Assembly: GCF_040640155.1 (NCBI RefSeq)
Contig: NZ_JBFABE010000019.1
Span: 1 to 64,000, forward strand
Direction of reading: 5' to 3'
Source of the DNA: Streptosporangium sp040640155
Lineage (GTDB): Bacteria; Actinomycetota; Actinomycetes; Streptosporangiales; Streptosporangiaceae
DNA: 64,000 bases
The translations under genes were made by a program, and so were the position numbers. Below, piece by piece: positions 42,148 to 51,999 of the stretch. The notes under the pieces are model-generated. The model saw nothing but the letters and a program-made list of their open reading frames with translations. It did no database searches and had not been told where the DNA came from. Each line of letters starts with the position of its first letter. Position 1 is the first letter of the stretch.

Positions 42148-44309
42148 GGCAGGAATCTGCTCTTCTGACCGTGCCAGGAGATCACCAGCGTGTCCCTGGC
42201 CCGGGTAGCGGCGACGAACAGCAGCGAGCGGGCACGTTGCAGCTCCCGCCGATGGCGCAGCGGGTCGGTCTCCCGGTATTGGGAGACGTGCCGTGAGGGA
42301 ACCAGCCCCTCGGCCACGCCGACGAGCATCATCCGCTGGTACTCCAGGCCCTTGAAACGGTGCATCGTGCCGACGTGGATCGCGTCGTACAGCCTCGGCC
42401 CGTCCTGGCCGATGGCGGCGGCGGCGATTCCCGCCTTGCCCAGCCGGCTCTCGACTTCCGCCACCATGCGGCGCTCGGGGACGCAGATCGCGATCGCCGC
42501 GGGCGCGACGTCGTCCCACTCCTTGACCTGCTCGACGACGGCGTCGAGTTCGGCCTCCCAGGTGGGTGCCGGGCGCAGTACGGGACGGGCCCCGTGCAGA
42601 ACCGACCGGTAACCGAGCAGGTCGTCGTGACCGTCGTCGAGGTCGTCCCAGTCCTCGGTGCCGAGCAGTCCGAGCGCCGCACCGAGGATCTCGTGCGTGG
42701 TCCGGTAGCTGAGGGTGAGCTTGGACGAGCGCCCCCGTATGTTGACGCCGAGGCTGCCGAGCGAGACGTAGTTGCCGTAGATCCGCTGGTGGGTGTCGCC
42801 GGCGAGGAAGATGTCGTTCTGCCCCTCGGGGACCATCGCACGGAGCATCTTCCAGTGGGCGCTGCTCAGGTCCTGCGCCTCGTCGACGACGACGTGCCGG
42901 TAGCGGGGGCGGTGCCAGATGCCCGACTCCCGCTGCAGCTTGACCGAGCTGACCTGGTCGGCCTCGTAGGAGGCCCGCTCCCGGGCGCGTTCGATCTCCA
43001 GCCGCGCGGCCCGTTCGGCCACCTGGCGGAAGGTCCACAGCTCCTTCTCGTCGAGCCGCTTGACGTACCGCTCGACGAGCTGCCAGATCGCCGCGCGGTC
43101 CTCCCTGCTGATGGGGCGGCCCCGTCCGGCGCGGCGGGCGCGGAAGTAGGCGGCCCGCGAGTTGATCGCCTGGCCGAGGATGACGTGGGACCACTCGGCG
43201 TGCAGGAACTCGCCGTCCCAGCGTGTCTCCCCCTGCTCCAGCAGCAGTTCCTCCCACTCCTGCAGCGCCCTGGTATCGTCGATCCAGCGGTGACGCCCAC
43301 CGGGCTCGGCCTCCGCGACGATCCTCGTAGCGAGCCTGTCGATGTTGACGATCTCCACCCGCCGGGCCACCTCGGTCCCCGCGAGCTCGATCAGCCGCCG
43401 CTCAAGATCGGCCGCCAGGTTCTTGTTGAACGTGGTGAGCAGGACCGCCCTGTCGTCGCCGGGGCCGAGCCGGTCCACCAGGTATCTCACCCGGTGCAGC
43501 GCGACGATGGTCTTCCCGGTTCCCGGTCCGCCGCTGATCCGGGCGGGTCCGCTGTAGTCGCGCTCCACCACCTTGCGCTGGGTGGGGTGCAGGAAGACAC
43601 GCCAGCGGCCGAAGCTCTCCTCCAGCACCTCCTGCAGGGCGGTGTCGTCCGTGGTGACCTGCGTGGCGGGCCTGGCCAGGGCCGCCTGGTAGTCCTCGGC
43701 GTCGACCGGTTCCGGCGCGGTGACCGGGGCGGTGACCTGGTCGAGGATCTCGTCGACGCTCTTGCCGGCGTGCAGCCCGAACAGCACTTCCGTGGTGAGC
43801 TGCGGTGCGTACTCGGCCAGGCCGAGCAACTCGTCCTCTGTCGTGATCTTCGCGATCAGTCCGAGGAGCGGCTCCGCCACCCCGAGACCGAGCAGTTGTT
43901 CCGCACCGTAGGAGGCGAACAACGGCGTCGGCTCCTCGGTGGCAGGAGGCTCGTGCCGGACCCGCTCCTCGATGGAGACGAGGTCGACGAACTCGATGCC
44001 GCCCGTGACCGGGTTGATCTGGTAGGCGAACCGGTCGAGGTTGTCGTAGACGTCCTTGCGGTGCTTGACCGCCACCAGGATGTAGTCCGCCTCGCCCGCG
44101 TGGAGCAGCAGCGCGCGGTACTCCTGGTTGACCCGCGCCGAGTACAGCCGGGGGTGCCCCTTGAGCTGCTTGAACTGCAGGCCGGGGTTCGCCGGGCTCT
44201 TGCGGAACTTGTGCTGGAAGTCGTAGATCGCGCCCTTGACGTCCCTCGGGAGCTTGAGGATCTCCTTGTCGGCCTTGTCGAGCAGCCGCAGCGTCGCCTC
44301 ACCCTGCAT
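42144..44309 (-). CDS. UvrD/Rep-like helicase with N-terminal RelE-type domain
   Basis: A protein of 721 aa from ATG 44309 (GTG 44315 also possible, GAGGACGAG upstream). Residues ~1-95 have the RelE/ParE toxin fold (LKLPRDVKGAIYDFQHKF, KQLKGHPRLYSARVNQEYRALL, VKHRKDVYDNLDRF). The rest is an SF1A helicase: Walker A GGPGTGKTIVALHRV near 255-268, DEAQDLS near 473, LAGDTHQRIYG, TLSYRTTHEI, HVGTMHRFKGLEYQRM and LLFVAATRARDTLVISWHG. Such RelE-UvrD fusions occur in many bacteria. It may be a DNA/RNA-directed NTPase whose RelE part is an interaction or RNA-cleaving module. It lies 55 bp after the DUF1998 helicase and is coupled to a kinase. Confidence 0.88.
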   Translation of the reverse strand: MQGEATLRLLDKADKEILKLPRDVKGAIYDFQHKFRKSPANPGLQFKQLKGHPRLYSARVNQEYRALLLHAGEADYILVAVKHRKDVYDNLDRFAYQINPVTGGIEFVDLVSIEERVRHEPPATEEPTPLFASYGAEQLLGLGVAEPLLGLIAKITTEDELLGLAEYAPQLTTEVLFGLHAGKSVDEILDQVTAPVTAPEPVDAEDYQAALARPATQVTTDDTALQEVLEESFGRWRVFLHPTQRKVVERDYSGPARISGGPGTGKTIVALHRVRYLVDRLGPGDDRAVLLTTFNKNLAADLERRLIELAGTEVARRVEIVNIDRLATRIVAEAEPGGRHRWIDDTRALQEWEELLLEQGETRWDGEFLHAEWSHVILGQAINSRAAYFRARRAGRGRPISREDRAAIWQLVERYVKRLDEKELWTFRQVAERAARLEIERARERASYEADQVSSVKLQRESGIWHRPRYRHVVVDEAQDLSSAHWKMLRAMVPEGQNDIFLAGDTHQRIYGNYVSLGSLGVNIRGRSSKLTLSYRTTHEILGAALGLLGTEDWDDLDDGHDDLLGYRSVLHGARPVLRPAPTWEAELDAVVEQVKEWDDVAPAAIAICVPERRMVAEVESRLGKAGIAAAAIGQDGPRLYDAIHVGTMHRFKGLEYQRMMLVGVAEGLVPSRHVSQYRETDPLRHRRELQRARSLLFVAATRARDTLVISWHGQKSRFLP

Positions 44310-44364
44310 GTTCACCTCGTCCTCTCCCTGTCCGCCCGCTCCACTCGCCTCACCGTGCTCGCGC

Positions 44365-47300
44365 TCACCCGGCGCCTCCGCCGAGAACGCGCTCGGCCAG
44401 TTCCTCGGGGTCCCAGCCGCGCACATCACGCACGTCCCATCCGGCCGCCGCGTAGGCGGCGTTCCGCCGGTTCGCCTCCTCGTCGTCTCCGGCCAGCACG
44501 ACCGCCACCCTCACCGAGGGCCAGGCCAGCTCCGCCTGCCAGGCCTGATCGCCCAGCTCGAACCCCACCTCGTCGGAGGCGGGCGCGGGGATCTCCAGCC
44601 TGGCCAGCTCGCGGGCGAACGCGGCCAGCCCCGACTCCCCGGGGTCGAGCACGTCGTAGATCTTCTCCCAGCGCGGGTCCTGTCCTCCGGCGCCGCCTTC
44701 CGGCACGGTCCTGTCGGCCTGCTCGGCCTGCTCGGCCTGCTCGGCCTGCTCGGCTTGCGACGCGGCCGGGACCCTCGGGAAGGGAACGGTCTCGGTCTGG
44801 GAGGTCTCCCGCGGCGACGGTACGGTGTGCGCCGGAACGGTCGTCTCGCCCTTTTCGTCATCGTCTTCGAAGGGCAGCAGGCTCAGCACGGAGGCGGTTC
44901 CGCCGCCTCCGGCGGCCGCGAGCAGCGAGGGGTCGAAGGCGTCCAGATCGGTGAGGGCGAGCTGCCCGCCCTCCCCCGATCCCGCGTCGAGGAACTGCAG
45001 CAGGTTGCCCCAGTACAGCCAGGCCGCCCAGCGCCTCTCGTGCCCCTCCCGGTCCGCCGTGATCGTCTCTTTCCTGTCGTCGATCAGCGCGAGGGCGGTC
45101 CACGTGTAGTTCTTGCCGTCGCGTCCGTCGAGCACCACGGCGAGGGGGCAGCCGGCCGCGTCCACGGCACGCATGGTCATGATCTTCTCGCTGGTCGGAG
45201 CCGGAAGGGGATCCCCGCGGAGCGCGGCCGTCACCCGTTCCGGCACACCGCCGGGGCCGGAGCGGCTCCGGCTCGCCGCCGCCACCGTCAGCCCGGCGGC
45301 GGCGGCTTCGGCGCGGTGCAGCCACAGCTCGGGGCGCGGGTCGCCGAGGAAGGCCAGCAGCGTGTCGACCGGGTTCGCCCACACCGTGCGGGCCAGCTCG
45401 TCGGGATCCCGGCCGGAGCTGACCTGCTGGTAGATCTGACGCGCCTTGGCCTGCGCGTTGCCCAGGTAGGGGGCTCGCGGCGGTTCTCCCTTGACGAAGG
45501 GGGCGTGTTCGCGACTCTCCCAGTCGGCGATGTCGTCCCAGGTGAGCTGGAAGACGAGCCGTCCGCCCGCGCGCAGCCTGGCCCTCTTCGCGGCGTCGGC
45601 CGCCAGCCGGTTCCTCTCCGGCGAGGCGTGGTAGGCGTAGCCGTCGAGGTAGACCGCGACGTCCAGCGGCGCGTCGTCCAGCCGCTTGAACAGCACGTCG
45701 GGGCGGGTGCCCTTGATGGTGTTCTGCAGGATCATCTGCCAGTGCACGATCGAGCCGTCCGGCCCCTCGATGCGCAGGTCCGCGGTCTTCTTCTCGTTCA
45801 GCACACCGGCCATGCCCAGCGTGCCGGGGGTGTCGGCACGGCGGGCCCAGGACTGCAGGCCGCCGAGGAAACGGGCCTCCAGCTCGCTCTCCACCTGGTC
45901 CCACAGCGAGATCGCGTCGGTGGTGGCGACCAGCGCGGGGTCCCAGCTGTCGAGCAGCTCGCGCAGCATGACGAGCGCCTCGGAGCGGCTGACCTTGTCG
46001 TACCTGGACCCCGGCACGTGCGAGAGCAGGCAGCGGTGGCAGGCCGCCCTGCGCTGGTCCTCCTTGCAGGGGCACTCCTCCACGATCCGCAGCGCCGCTT
46101 CGAGCACCTCGCGGAAGCCGTCCGGCGAGGAGAGGCGGTGCAGGTATCCGGTGCCGCCGGGCAGCGTGTCGTGCAGCACCAGGAAGCGACGGCGCCGGCC
46201 GGTCTCCTGGTCGGGCATGGTGGCGGTGACGACCTCGAGATGGTCGGGGTCCCCCCCGTACCTGGCGGCCACCCCGGCCATCAGGGCGGCCTCGAAGGAG
46301 GCCGTCCGCTCCTCGATCAGCAGCGTGGCGACGGGGAGCAGGATGCGCAGCGCCTCGGTGCGCAGCTCGTGCGCGAGGATCAGCCGGAGGTGCTCGGCGT
46401 CCTGGGCGTCCCGCCGGTGGGCGCACCAGGGCCGGTGGTGCCTGCGGCCCTGGTCGGCGTACGAGCTCGCGACCAGCGCGTCCTGCCGGGACGCCACCGG
46501 CGGCCCGTCCACGGTCGTGCCGCCGCAGGCCGGGCAGGTGTGGAACGGGTTGAGCCGGACGTCCTCCCCGGCGAACCGGTCGACGGCGGGCCGGTCGTAT
46601 CGGGTGGTGCCCAGGTTGAACCGGCGGACGACCGCCTTGCGGGTGAAGTCGAGGCCGAACACCGCCTTCCTGTGCCGCCACGATCCCGGCGCGATGTCGG
46701 CGGGGTCGATGTCCACCGCGACGGCCGTCTCGTAGTGGCGGCTCTGCCGGTCGTCGTGATCGTCACGGATCTGGGCGTCGTCGCGCCGGTCGTGCGAGGT
46801 CACCCGTGTCGGGCGCAGCACGTCGTACAGGTAGGCCAGCTCGCCGATGTCGCGGCCGTCGCAGCGCGGACAGGCGGTCGTGTCCTCGGCGGCGAGCGTG
46901 GTCCGCACGTAACCGCACTCGGGACAGACCCGCCACCGCTCCCGGGTCGGGCGCGACGGGGTGCCGATGTCCAGGCCGGTCACCTCGTGCTGGTAGCCGC
47001 GCATGTAGAAGGAGTTGCCGGGGGCCAGTTCGGTGAGCGCCAGCCGGGCCGGGCGCCGGTACTCCCGCACCTCACCGTGGTAGCGCCGGTCACTGCCGGC
47101 CTCCTCCTCCCAGGTGATCGTCGCCTCCAGGGTGGTGGTCGAGTCGATCAGGGAGTAGTTCGGCAGCAACCCGAGCTCGACGAGCGCCCCCTGCGCGTTC
47201 TCCCTGCCGAGCTCGCCGATGCGCTTGGCCACCGCCCGCCGCTCGGCGGTCAGCGACCGTTTCTGGGCGCGCTGGACGGGGTCGGACTCCACCAGCGCCT

Positions 47301-50300
47301 CGATCGCGGTGTCGATGACCCCGATTCGCTCCCGCAGGTCGGCGAGGCGCCGCCACCACGACTCCTCGGCCTCCCCGACGACCGACCTCAGGTCCTCGGT
47401 CGCGAACACGTGCAGGTCGGCGACCGCCTCGGGCGTCAGTGCCGTGCCGAACAGGTCGAGGAACCCCCGCACCGCCGTGTCGCCCACCGCGAGGGCCGCC
47501 GTGGTGAACCCGGCCAGCCAGCCGGTGTCGCCGAACAGCGCCGAAGCCAGCCTGGGCAGCGGCGGCACACCGCCGAGCCCTCCCCTGGCGCACAGGTCGA
47601 CCAGGTGGGCGGTGTACTGGCGGTGCAGGATCTCCACGGCCGACAGGTAGCTGCCGGGCGGCACGATCCCACCGGCGATCATGTCGCGCGGCTCGTCGAG
47701 GAAGTAGAGGTCGCGCGGGGACCTGCCGACCATGGTGACCAGGAACGCGTTGCCGCTGCGGCGGCCCGCGCGGCCGGCCCTCTGCACGTAGTTCGCCGGA
47801 CCGGGCGGCAGTGAGGCGAGGATCACCGCCGACAGCTCACCGATGTCGATGCCCAGCTCCAGGGTGGGCGTGCAGGCGAGCACATTCGGGTCGCTGTAGC
47901 GGGTGCCGTCGCGGAAACGCCGCTCGACCTGCTCGCGCTGGCTTCGGGTCAGCGCGCCGGTGTGCTCGGCGGTGACCACCCGGAAGGCGCCCTCACCGCC
48001 CCTGTCGAGGTAGAGCCGCCGGTAGTAGTCGCGCCGGTAGTCCTGACCGCCCCGGCCGGTCAGGTGGCCGCCGCAGCGGTAGCGCGGGCAGGGCTGGCCG
48101 TACCAGTCGCCGAGGAGTTCGGGGTGGACGGTCTGCTCCCAGGCGCACCGGTCGCAGCCGACCCCGGCGTTGTCGACCTGGTCGTCCTCCAGCAGGCGGA
48201 CCTGGACGTGTCCCGGCTGCAGCCCGTACACCCTGGTCGCGCCGTCGTCGGCCGGCCGCACGGAGACCACGTCCTCACCGGCCAGCACCGGCAGCAGCCG
48301 GGAGAGGTAGAGGCCGGCCGTGCCCCGTTCGAGGCCGAGACAGCGGGTCGTCCAGTCCTGGTACCAGCCCTGGTCGGCGTCGATCCGGTCGAAGTCCGTC
48401 TTCCGCTTCTTGCGGTCGAGCAGGAACATCGGCGCGGACAGCCCCCTGGGGAACGCGGGCATCCCCTCCGGACGCCTTCCCCAGATCGCGCCGAACCTGC
48501 TGCTTCCGGCGTTGGCGATCCACCTGTCCAGCCACAGGTGCTTGATCGCGCCGCGCTGGCGCAGCCGTTCCAGCAGGCCCCGGACATAGACGAGGTAGCG
48601 GTCCTCGGAGGCGAGCTCGATCATCCCGGGCGTGCCGGTGTGCACGTCACGCGCCAGACCCGCGATCTTCAGCGGATCGCCCAGCACCACCTCGGCCGCC
48701 GCCGTACGGGTCAGCTCCAGCGTGCGGCCCTGCCGGGAGCGCAGGCCGAGTTCCATGACGGTGGCGAACGCCAGCCGCTCGCCGATGAGATCCCACGCCT
48801 GCGGGGACCCGTCGGTCTCCCGCGCCAGGATCGCGTCGATCTCCGGCCGGTCGTGCAGGTCGGGCGGGACCACCGAGGACAGGACGTCCTCCGCGCTGGC
48901 CGCCGCGGCCAGGTCCGCGACCAGGTCGTTGAGCAGGATCGGCGTACCGGGGTCGAGCCGGGAGGTCAGCAGGCGCCGCAGCGAGAAGGCGTACGACCGG
49001 TTGGCCACGAAGCCCGCCCGGTGGGCGGCGTCCTGCACCGAGTCGTTGAAGAGCAGCGTCTTGCGCTGCCCGGCCTCCAGCTGGTTGCCCGCGAAGAGCT
49101 GGGTGACGGTCACCGCGGCCAGCGAGGCCAGGCCGGCGCCGAGGAAGCGGATGCCCTGGTCCGTCGCGCAGGCCAGGCAGCGGTCCTGCTCGGCGGCGTT
49201 GTCCGCCTCGGACGTGGTCTTCAGGTCGGTGAGGACGAAGACGACGTCGCCCTCGCCGTACCGGTCCTTCGCGGGGTCGACGGGACGGACCCGCTCGCCG
49301 TCCAGGATCGCCAGGTCCCGAACCTGGCCCTCGGCCTCGCCCCGGGTGGCCATGATGAGGGGACGGACGCGCTTCCTCTCCGGCCCGACGGCGGCACGGT
49401 AGATCTTCTCCGGGCTGGTGACCAGCTCCGCCGGGTCCCGCTCCGGCGAGTAGGCGGCCCAGCCCGACCGCCCGCAGTGGCGGCAGTAGATCGAGGGCAG
49501 CAGGGTCCTGCCCATCATGTCGAACGTCGAGTCGGCGTCCAGCACAGCCGGCTCGCCGATCCAGGCGAAGGCCGGGGTGTGGTCGACCAGCCGGAGCAGC
49601 CGGGAGACGGCACGCACCCAGACGTGGGTCTCGATGTGCAGGAACGGCCGCTTCCGCTCCTCCGGGCCGTCCGGGCTTTCCGGGTCACGGGCGTACGACA
49701 GCAGCGCCACGAACCGCGCCAGCGCGGTGGCGGCCTGGGCGGGCGACTGGCGGATGGCCGCGCCCCAGTTGTACGCGCCCCGGCGCGGCAGCAGGTCGAG
49801 CATCTCGGCCGGTGTCGCCGGACCGTCGCTGAGCAGGTCGAGCACCGCCTGGGTGAGGATGTGCCGGCGCAGCACCCCGCCCAGCTCCTGTGTGCTGAGA
49901 CCGCTCCTCCCGGTGACGGCCGCACTGATCAGCTCCATGGCGGCCGGGTTCCTGAGCGGGTCGGGGAGGGCCGCCAGCTCCTGCACGTCGGGCAGCGGCA
50001 GCGTGACGTCGATGTCGCCGACGAACTCCTCGGCGGTGAGCCGGTCCTCCCCGACAACGGCGTCCTCGGGGAAGGCGGTGCCGAAGACCTGCTCGGCGAC
50101 CTGCCTGATGACCGTGCCGTCACCGCCCTCGCCGAGGGTGGCGGAGGTGGCGACCGGGCAGATGTCACCGAGCGGCCTGCCGGGCCGGGAGTGGCCGGTG
50201 GCCGAGGCGAGCCGCCGCAGCAGCATCGCGACGTCGGTGCCCTGCGCGCCGTCGTAGGTGTGGAACTCGTCGACCACCACGTACGCCAGCTCGGCATCCT

Positions 50301-50943
50301 GCCAGAGCGGCAGGTCGTCGGCCCGCTGCAGCAGCAGGTCGAGCATCTTGTAGTTGGTGATCAGGATGTCCGGCGGGTTCCTGCGGATCTCCGCCCGCCG
50401 TGTCATCACCTTCGGATAGCCGGTCTCGGGGGTGTCGCCGATGTAGAGCGCACCGGTCACGTCGTGCAGGCCGGCCCGCTGGAGGTGGTCGTTGAGCCGG
50501 TGCGCCTGGTCGGTGGCGAGCGCGTTCATCGGGTAGAGCAGCACCGCCTTCACGCCGCGCCTGCCGCTCGCCTTCTGCCTGCGGCAGTGGTCGAGCACCG
50601 GGATCAGGAACGACTCGGTCTTGCCCGAGCCTGTCCCGGTGGTGATCAACGTCGGCTCGGCGGCCTTGTTCAGCGTGCTGAGCCGCCGGAACGCCTGCGC
50701 CTGGTGCCGGTAGGGCGTCCAGTCTCCGGACGGCACCCACTCCAGGTGGTCCTTCCACCCCGCTTCGGCCGCGCGGAACGGGGTGCGAATCCGCAGGTAG
50801 GGACCGCGGAAGATGCCCTGCTCGGGATGGTTGAGGAACCGCTCCAGCGCGTCGCGGACCGGCTTCTCCGCGAGCGCGAAGGTGGTCGTGAGGTACTGCG
50901 TCAGGCTCCGCCGCAGCTCGTCCGCGGCCAACGTCGGCTTCAC
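44365..50943 (-). CDS. giant DEAD/DEAH helicase with DUF1998 and C-terminal nuclease-like domains
   Basis: A protein of 2192 aa with a GTG start (GGGGAGAC upstream). SF2 helicase: Walker A TTGTGSGKTESF at 101-112, DEFH near 223, PVATSATLGEGG, TLELGIDIGELSAVILASLPP and QRAGRAGRRSG near 1050. Several zinc CxxC pairs follow (CRHCGRSGW, CPECGYVRT, CPRCDGRD). DUF1998 spans ~1470-1645 (TCPACGG, HDTLPGGTGYLHRL, CPCKEDQRRAACHRCLLSH). Residues ~1700-1815 carry a Vsr/PD-(D/E)xK-like nuclease pattern (KGTRPDVLFKRLD, VAVYLDGYAYHA, KRARLRAGG). A 9-bp DNA repeat encodes an AEQ tract near 2065, then a last small domain with AELAWPSVRVAVVLAG. It combines DrmA and DrmB functions of DISARM, or is DruE-like (Druantia). 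Confidence 0.88.
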   Translation of the reverse strand: MKPTLAADELRRSLTQYLTTTFALAEKPVRDALERFLNHPEQGIFRGPYLRIRTPFRAAEAGWKDHLEWVPSGDWTPYRHQAQAFRRLSTLNKAAEPTLITTGTGSGKTESFLIPVLDHCRRQKASGRRGVKAVLLYPMNALATDQAHRLNDHLQRAGLHDVTGALYIGDTPETGYPKVMTRRAEIRRNPPDILITNYKMLDLLLQRADDLPLWQDAELAYVVVDEFHTYDGAQGTDVAMLLRRLASATGHSRPGRPLGDICPVATSATLGEGGDGTVIRQVAEQVFGTAFPEDAVVGEDRLTAEEFVGDIDVTLPLPDVQELAALPDPLRNPAAMELISAAVTGRSGLSTQELGGVLRRHILTQAVLDLLSDGPATPAEMLDLLPRRGAYNWGAAIRQSPAQAATALARFVALLSYARDPESPDGPEERKRPFLHIETHVWVRAVSRLLRLVDHTPAFAWIGEPAVLDADSTFDMMGRTLLPSIYCRHCGRSGWAAYSPERDPAELVTSPEKIYRAAVGPERKRVRPLIMATRGEAEGQVRDLAILDGERVRPVDPAKDRYGEGDVVFVLTDLKTTSEADNAAEQDRCLACATDQGIRFLGAGLASLAAVTVTQLFAGNQLEAGQRKTLLFNDSVQDAAHRAGFVANRSYAFSLRRLLTSRLDPGTPILLNDLVADLAAAASAEDVLSSVVPPDLHDRPEIDAILARETDGSPQAWDLIGERLAFATVMELGLRSRQGRTLELTRTAAAEVVLGDPLKIAGLARDVHTGTPGMIELASEDRYLVYVRGLLERLRQRGAIKHLWLDRWIANAGSSRFGAIWGRRPEGMPAFPRGLSAPMFLLDRKKRKTDFDRIDADQGWYQDWTTRCLGLERGTAGLYLSRLLPVLAGEDVVSVRPADDGATRVYGLQPGHVQVRLLEDDQVDNAGVGCDRCAWEQTVHPELLGDWYGQPCPRYRCGGHLTGRGGQDYRRDYYRRLYLDRGGEGAFRVVTAEHTGALTRSQREQVERRFRDGTRYSDPNVLACTPTLELGIDIGELSAVILASLPPGPANYVQRAGRAGRRSGNAFLVTMVGRSPRDLYFLDEPRDMIAGGIVPPGSYLSAVEILHRQYTAHLVDLCARGGLGGVPPLPRLASALFGDTGWLAGFTTAALAVGDTAVRGFLDLFGTALTPEAVADLHVFATEDLRSVVGEAEESWWRRLADLRERIGVIDTAIEALVESDPVQRAQKRSLTAERRAVAKRIGELGRENAQGALVELGLLPNYSLIDSTTTLEATITWEEEAGSDRRYHGEVREYRRPARLALTELAPGNSFYMRGYQHEVTGLDIGTPSRPTRERWRVCPECGYVRTTLAAEDTTACPRCDGRDIGELAYLYDVLRPTRVTSHDRRDDAQIRDDHDDRQSRHYETAVAVDIDPADIAPGSWRHRKAVFGLDFTRKAVVRRFNLGTTRYDRPAVDRFAGEDVRLNPFHTCPACGGTTVDGPPVASRQDALVASSYADQGRRHHRPWCAHRRDAQDAEHLRLILAHELRTEALRILLPVATLLIEERTASFEAALMAGVAARYGGDPDHLEVVTATMPDQETGRRRRFLVLHDTLPGGTGYLHRLSSPDGFREVLEAALRIVEECPCKEDQRRAACHRCLLSHVPGSRYDKVSRSEALVMLRELLDSWDPALVATTDAISLWDQVESELEARFLGGLQSWARRADTPGTLGMAGVLNEKKTADLRIEGPDGSIVHWQMILQNTIKGTRPDVLFKRLDDAPLDVAVYLDGYAYHASPERNRLAADAAKRARLRAGGRLVFQLTWDDIADWESREHAPFVKGEPPRAPYLGNAQAKARQIYQQVSSGRDPDELARTVWANPVDTLLAFLGDPRPELWLHRAEAAAAGLTVAAASRSRSGPGGVPERVTAALRGDPLPAPTSEKIMTMRAVDAAGCPLAVVLDGRDGKNYTWTALALIDDRKETITADREGHERRWAAWLYWGNLLQFLDAGSGEGGQLALTDLDAFDPSLLAAAGGGGTASVLSLLPFEDDDEKGETTVPAHTVPSPRETSQTETVPFPRVPAASQAEQAEQAEQAEQADRTVPEGGAGGQDPRWEKIYDVLDPGESGLAAFARELARLEIPAPASDEVGFELGDQAWQAELAWPSVRVAVVLAGDDEEANRRNAAYAAAGWDVRDVRGWDPEELAERVLGGGAG
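44714..44758. repeat. 9-bp tandem repeat encoding AEQ units
   Basis: Five copies of TCGGCCTGC (the last with one change) within the giant helicase gene, encoding SQAEQAEQAEQAEQADR on the minus strand. A short linker that can change length without breaking frame. Confidence 0.85.
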
Positions 50944-51047
50944 GCCGTCTCCCCATGAAGTTGTCCGGCCCTGCCGGGCCTCGCCCGCCCACCCGCTCGG
51001 GCAAGCGAAACTCCCGTCACTCCAACTTTTAGTGACGATGTGTTTAC

Positions 51048-51614
51048 GTGGTGCTCACGGCCTGTATCGATAAGAGCCTCCGCCGCCGCCCCGACGACTA
51101 CAGCGTTTACGCGATGGCGGCGACCATGGTGGACTCCGCCGACCACGACGACATCCGCCTGACCCTGGAGTCTCTCCGCCTCGGTAAAAGCCCTCGCCTG
51201 CACTGGCGAGAGGAGTCGGTCGCACGACAACTCGTCATCGCCGGTTCGATCGCCCGCATGCCGGTGGAGAGCATCGTCACCGTCCACATTTTCGACAGGG
51301 AACTCCCCTACGAAAGAGCACGACGCCTCTGCCTCGAAAGACTGCTGTACGAACTTGATCAAGCAGGTGTGACCGCGGCGACCGTCGAGAGCCGCTCGCC
51401 CAAGCTGGACCATCTCGATCTCTTGCTCGTCACGGGCATCCGCAAGGCCCGCACGCTTTCGGTGAACCTCAAGGCCACGTGGCTGCGACCGACGGAAGAG
51501 CCACTTCTCTGGGCCGCCGATGCCGTCGCGGGGGCCACGACCTGGTGGCTGGACGGGCAGACGCCCTGCTTCGGCCTCCTGGCCGAACGCGTCCGCCTGG
51601 TCTACCTCGACTGA
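51048..51614 (+). CDS. hypothetical protein between the two defence operons
   Basis: A protein of 188 aa with GTG GTG start codons. The layout, LTACIDKS-like N-terminal strand, ESLRLGKSPRLHWREESVARQLVIAGSIA and late DAVAGATTWWLDG, faintly recalls RNase H-fold DUF3800 proteins, but the usual catalytic Asp set is not clear. It is the only plus-strand gene in the 38.9-61.4 kb island, divergent from the giant helicase (104 bp apart) and convergent with the methylase. It could regulate or modulate the system. Family uncertain. Confidence 0.55.
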   Translation: MVLTACIDKSLRRRPDDYSVYAMAATMVDSADHDDIRLTLESLRLGKSPRLHWREESVARQLVIAGSIARMPVESIVTVHIFDRELPYERARRLCLERLLYELDQAGVTAATVESRSPKLDHLDLLLVTGIRKARTLSVNLKATWLRPTEEPLLWAADAVAGATTWWLDGQTPCFGLLAERVRLVYLD

Positions 51615-51813
51615 GGGAGGAAAGCGCGAAGGCCGGGCACCCGATTCCATCGGTAGTCCCGGCCTCACTTCCGACACCCACCGGGGGTGTGGCACTGCCC
51701 AGTTTTCCTTACCTGCAGTGATCAGGCAAGCGCGTTGAGCCACATCGGACAGCACGACGGCCGGACATCCGACTCCGCCGAGAGGTGTGATCTTACTTTC
51801 GCGCTCACCGGGA

Positions 51814-51838
51814 GCACCGCACGACCGGTGTGCGGTGC
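51814..51838. terminator. hairpin, 9-bp stem
   Basis: GCACCGCAC and GTGCGGTGC flank a 7-nt loop, 200 bp after the plus-strand gene. Probably a terminator between convergent units. Confidence 0.5.
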
Positions 51839-51985
51839 GCGGGGTGATCGGGCGACCGGTTTCGGGGCGAAGAGCCGAGCGGGGGGAGTTCCGAGGGACG
51901 GGAGATCCGTCTCCACGTCCGTCCGGACACCCCCGTCCCCTCTCCCCAACCGCATGGATGCGTCCCGTCCCATACGCACAGGACT

Positions 51986-51999
51986 GACGGGATCCCGTC
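51986..51999. terminator. 14-bp perfect palindrome GACGGGATCCCGTC
   Basis: Lies 194 bp past the methylase stop on its downstream side, in the convergent region. It could be terminator or protein-binding site; it has no loop. Confidence 0.35.

Noticed and set aside
44236..47814. 1192-codon plus-strand frame over the giant helicase gene
   Set aside because: Antisense shadow caused by high GC; no domain pattern, while the minus strand has complete helicase motifs. The same holds for 47962-50958, 42360-44954 and 55232-57376 on the plus strand.
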